DNA from: JBGVSA01 sp041807905
Lineage (GTDB): Bacteria > Pseudomonadota > Gammaproteobacteria > Burkholderiales > Rhodocyclaceae
Length of the DNA stretch: 64,000 nucleotides
Reading direction: 5' to 3'
Assembly (NCBI RefSeq): GCF_041807905.1
Contig: NZ_JBGVSA010000002.1
Location: forward strand, 62,001 to 126,000
Part shown: piece by piece, positions 63,115-64,000 of the stretch
Layout of the letters: the number at the start of each line of letters is the position of its first letter
Position numbering within the stretch: position 1 is the first letter of the stretch
Notes under the pieces: generated by a model
Seen by the model: the letters and a program-made list of their open reading frames with translations, nothing else
Databases searched by the model: none
What the model was told of the DNA's origin: nothing
Translations under genes and position numbers: made by a program

Positions 63115-64000
63115 CTAGGGCGTAAACCAGTAGCGGGTCAGGTGGAAGAAGATCGGCGCCGAAAATGCCAGCGAGTCCAACCGATCAAGCACGCCCCCGT
63201 GCCCGGGAATGCCATTGCCCCAATCCTTGGCCCCGAGCGAGCGTTTGACTGCAGAGAGAATCAGCCCGCCAAAGAAACCCGTAATCACGACGACCAGCGA
63301 CAGCGCGCAGGCTTGCCAGGCCGTGAACGGGGTGACGCCGTGCAGTGCCGCGCCGACCAGTGTTGCCAGCACGCCTCCGCCGATGAGCCCTTCCCAGGTT
63401 TTGTTGGGGCTAAGGATCGGTGCAACTTTGCTTTTGCCAAAGAGCTTGCCGCACACGTATTGCAGGACGTCGGATAGTTGAGCCACGAGCAGGAAGTAGA
63501 CCAGCAGCGTGCCGTTGGCGGTGTCGTACCCCGCAATCGGCAGGAAAAGCAGGGCGGGGATGTGGCTGACGCCGTAAACGCAGACCATGATCGCCCATTG
63601 GATCTTCGCGCAGCGTGAAAGATAGTCCTCCGTATCCTGTGCAAGCGTGCTTGCCGTCGGCAGCAGGAAGAAGCCATACACCGGCAGCAATATGGAAAAC
63701 AGCCCGTACCAATCCATGGCAACAAGCGCGAATTGCACCGGGATGGCAACGAAAAACGCGCTGAACATCGCAAGCCTGTCTCCGGGGCGGGTCGGCGTCA
63801 GAGACAGAAATTCCCTCAATGCCAGGAACGAGGCAATCGCAAACAAGGCGGTGGCCGTCGTTCGCCCTATGGCAATAAAAGGCAGCGTGACTGCCACCAA
63901 TATCCACCATGCATTGATGCGCTGGTTGAGGTTGACCACCGTGGCGTTGTCACCGCCTGCCTTCCAGGCAATGGCGCGACCGATGAGCGTGGCCATGGAG
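63115..64000 (-). CDS. Phosphatidate cytidylyltransferase family protein (partial, 5' end outside window)
   Basis: Membrane CDP-diglyceride synthase of the CdsA/YnbB type; about 293 residues are seen and the start lies beyond the window. The CDP-DAG synthase signature is complete near the C-terminus: KRSLGAKDWGNGIPGHGGVLDRLD. The visible N-terminal part resembles YnbB (ATLIGRAIAWKAGG then INAWWILVA) more than CdsA. It makes CDP-diacylglycerol for phospholipids, or has a related job; several membrane helices. Confidence 0.88.
   Translation of the reverse strand, partial: SMATLIGRAIAWKAGGDNATVVNLNQRINAWWILVAVTLPFIAIGRTTATALFAIASFLALREFLSLTPTRPGDRLAMFSAFFVAIPVQFALVAMDWYGLFSILLPVYGFFLLPTASTLAQDTEDYLSRCAKIQWAIMVCVYGVSHIPALLFLPIAGYDTANGTLLVYFLLVAQLSDVLQYVCGKLFGKSKVAPILSPNKTWEGLIGGGVLATLVGAALHGVTPFTAWQACALSLVVVITGFFGGLILSAVKRSLGAKDWGNGIPGHGGVLDRLDSLAFSAPIFFHLTRYWFTP

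Overview
The window is high-GC chromosomal DNA from a Gram-negative bacterium, most likely a betaproteobacterium of the order Burkholderiales. This rests on conserved gene blocks (recO-pdxJ-acpS-nagZ; uvrC-pgsA-tRNA-Gly-tRNA-Cys; moaC-bepA-tusA-yaeQ-rmuC-trmL; nadE-glnB; trxB/crp; ftsK-lolA-rarA) and on a Burkholderiales-type porin. The family is not certain. I saw no phage, plasmid or CRISPR features.

Layout. 1-6.4 kb: an oligopeptide/oligosaccharide-type ABC importer operon (binding protein, two permeases, two ATPases) ending in an HpaI/GarL-type aldolase, then a GarR-type tartronate-semialdehyde reductase. 6.5-7.8 kb: an IS3-family element whose transposase has lost all three catalytic acids. 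8.3-11.8 kb: a porin, a cytosolic alginate-lyase-fold protein and a mannonate dehydratase. 11.9-12.4 kb: two small related lipoprotein-like genes. 12.5-17.4 kb: recO, pdxJ, acpS, nagZ, a PaiB-like gene and an alaC-type aminotransferase. 17.6-22.6 kb: a 15-repeat YCF48-like secreted protein, a PL3 pectate lyase with a poly-serine linker, a small Lys-rich exported protein and a SYLF-domain protein. 22.7-25.5 kb: uvrC, pgsA, tRNA-Gly and tRNA-Cys. 25.6-28.5 kb: an iron-permease-family protein, an exported alginate-lyase-fold paralogue and a SapC-like gene, followed by a second identical tRNA-Gly. 28.5-33.2 kb: a phosphodiesterase, dusC, a TrmB-like methyltransferase, a YkgJ-type protein and a LysM/BON protein. 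33.4-38.6 kb: a GPH sugar symporter, a LysR regulator and a GH3 lipoprotein. 38.7-46.2 kb: housekeeping genes. 46.3-51.4 kb: a GNAT protein and a TRAP transporter operon with an RspB-type dehydrogenase. 51.7-64 kb: a NadE-like gene with a damaged synthetase site, glnB, a GH5 lipoprotein, an Smr protein, trxB, a Crp/Fnr regulator, ftsK, lolA, rarA, a VOC protein, a possible structured RNA and a cdsA/ynbB-like gene cut by the window end.

How they fit together. A recurring theme is plant or algal polysaccharide and uronate use. Secreted or periplasmic enzymes (PL3, exported lyase-fold protein, GH3, GH5) would make oligomers. A porin and three importer types (ABC, TRAP, GPH) would take them in. 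A cytosolic lyase-fold protein, mannonate dehydratase, an RspB-type dehydrogenase, an HpaI/GarL aldolase and GarR would feed uronate carbon to KDG, tartronate semialdehyde and glycerate. Each family call comes from sequence; the joint pathway is inference.

The observations most worth following are the exported/cytosolic lyase pair, the NadE-like protein with a degenerate synthetase site beside glnB, the IS3 transposase with intact frames but a substituted DDE triad, and a convergent intergenic dyad followed by a terminator near 63 kb.
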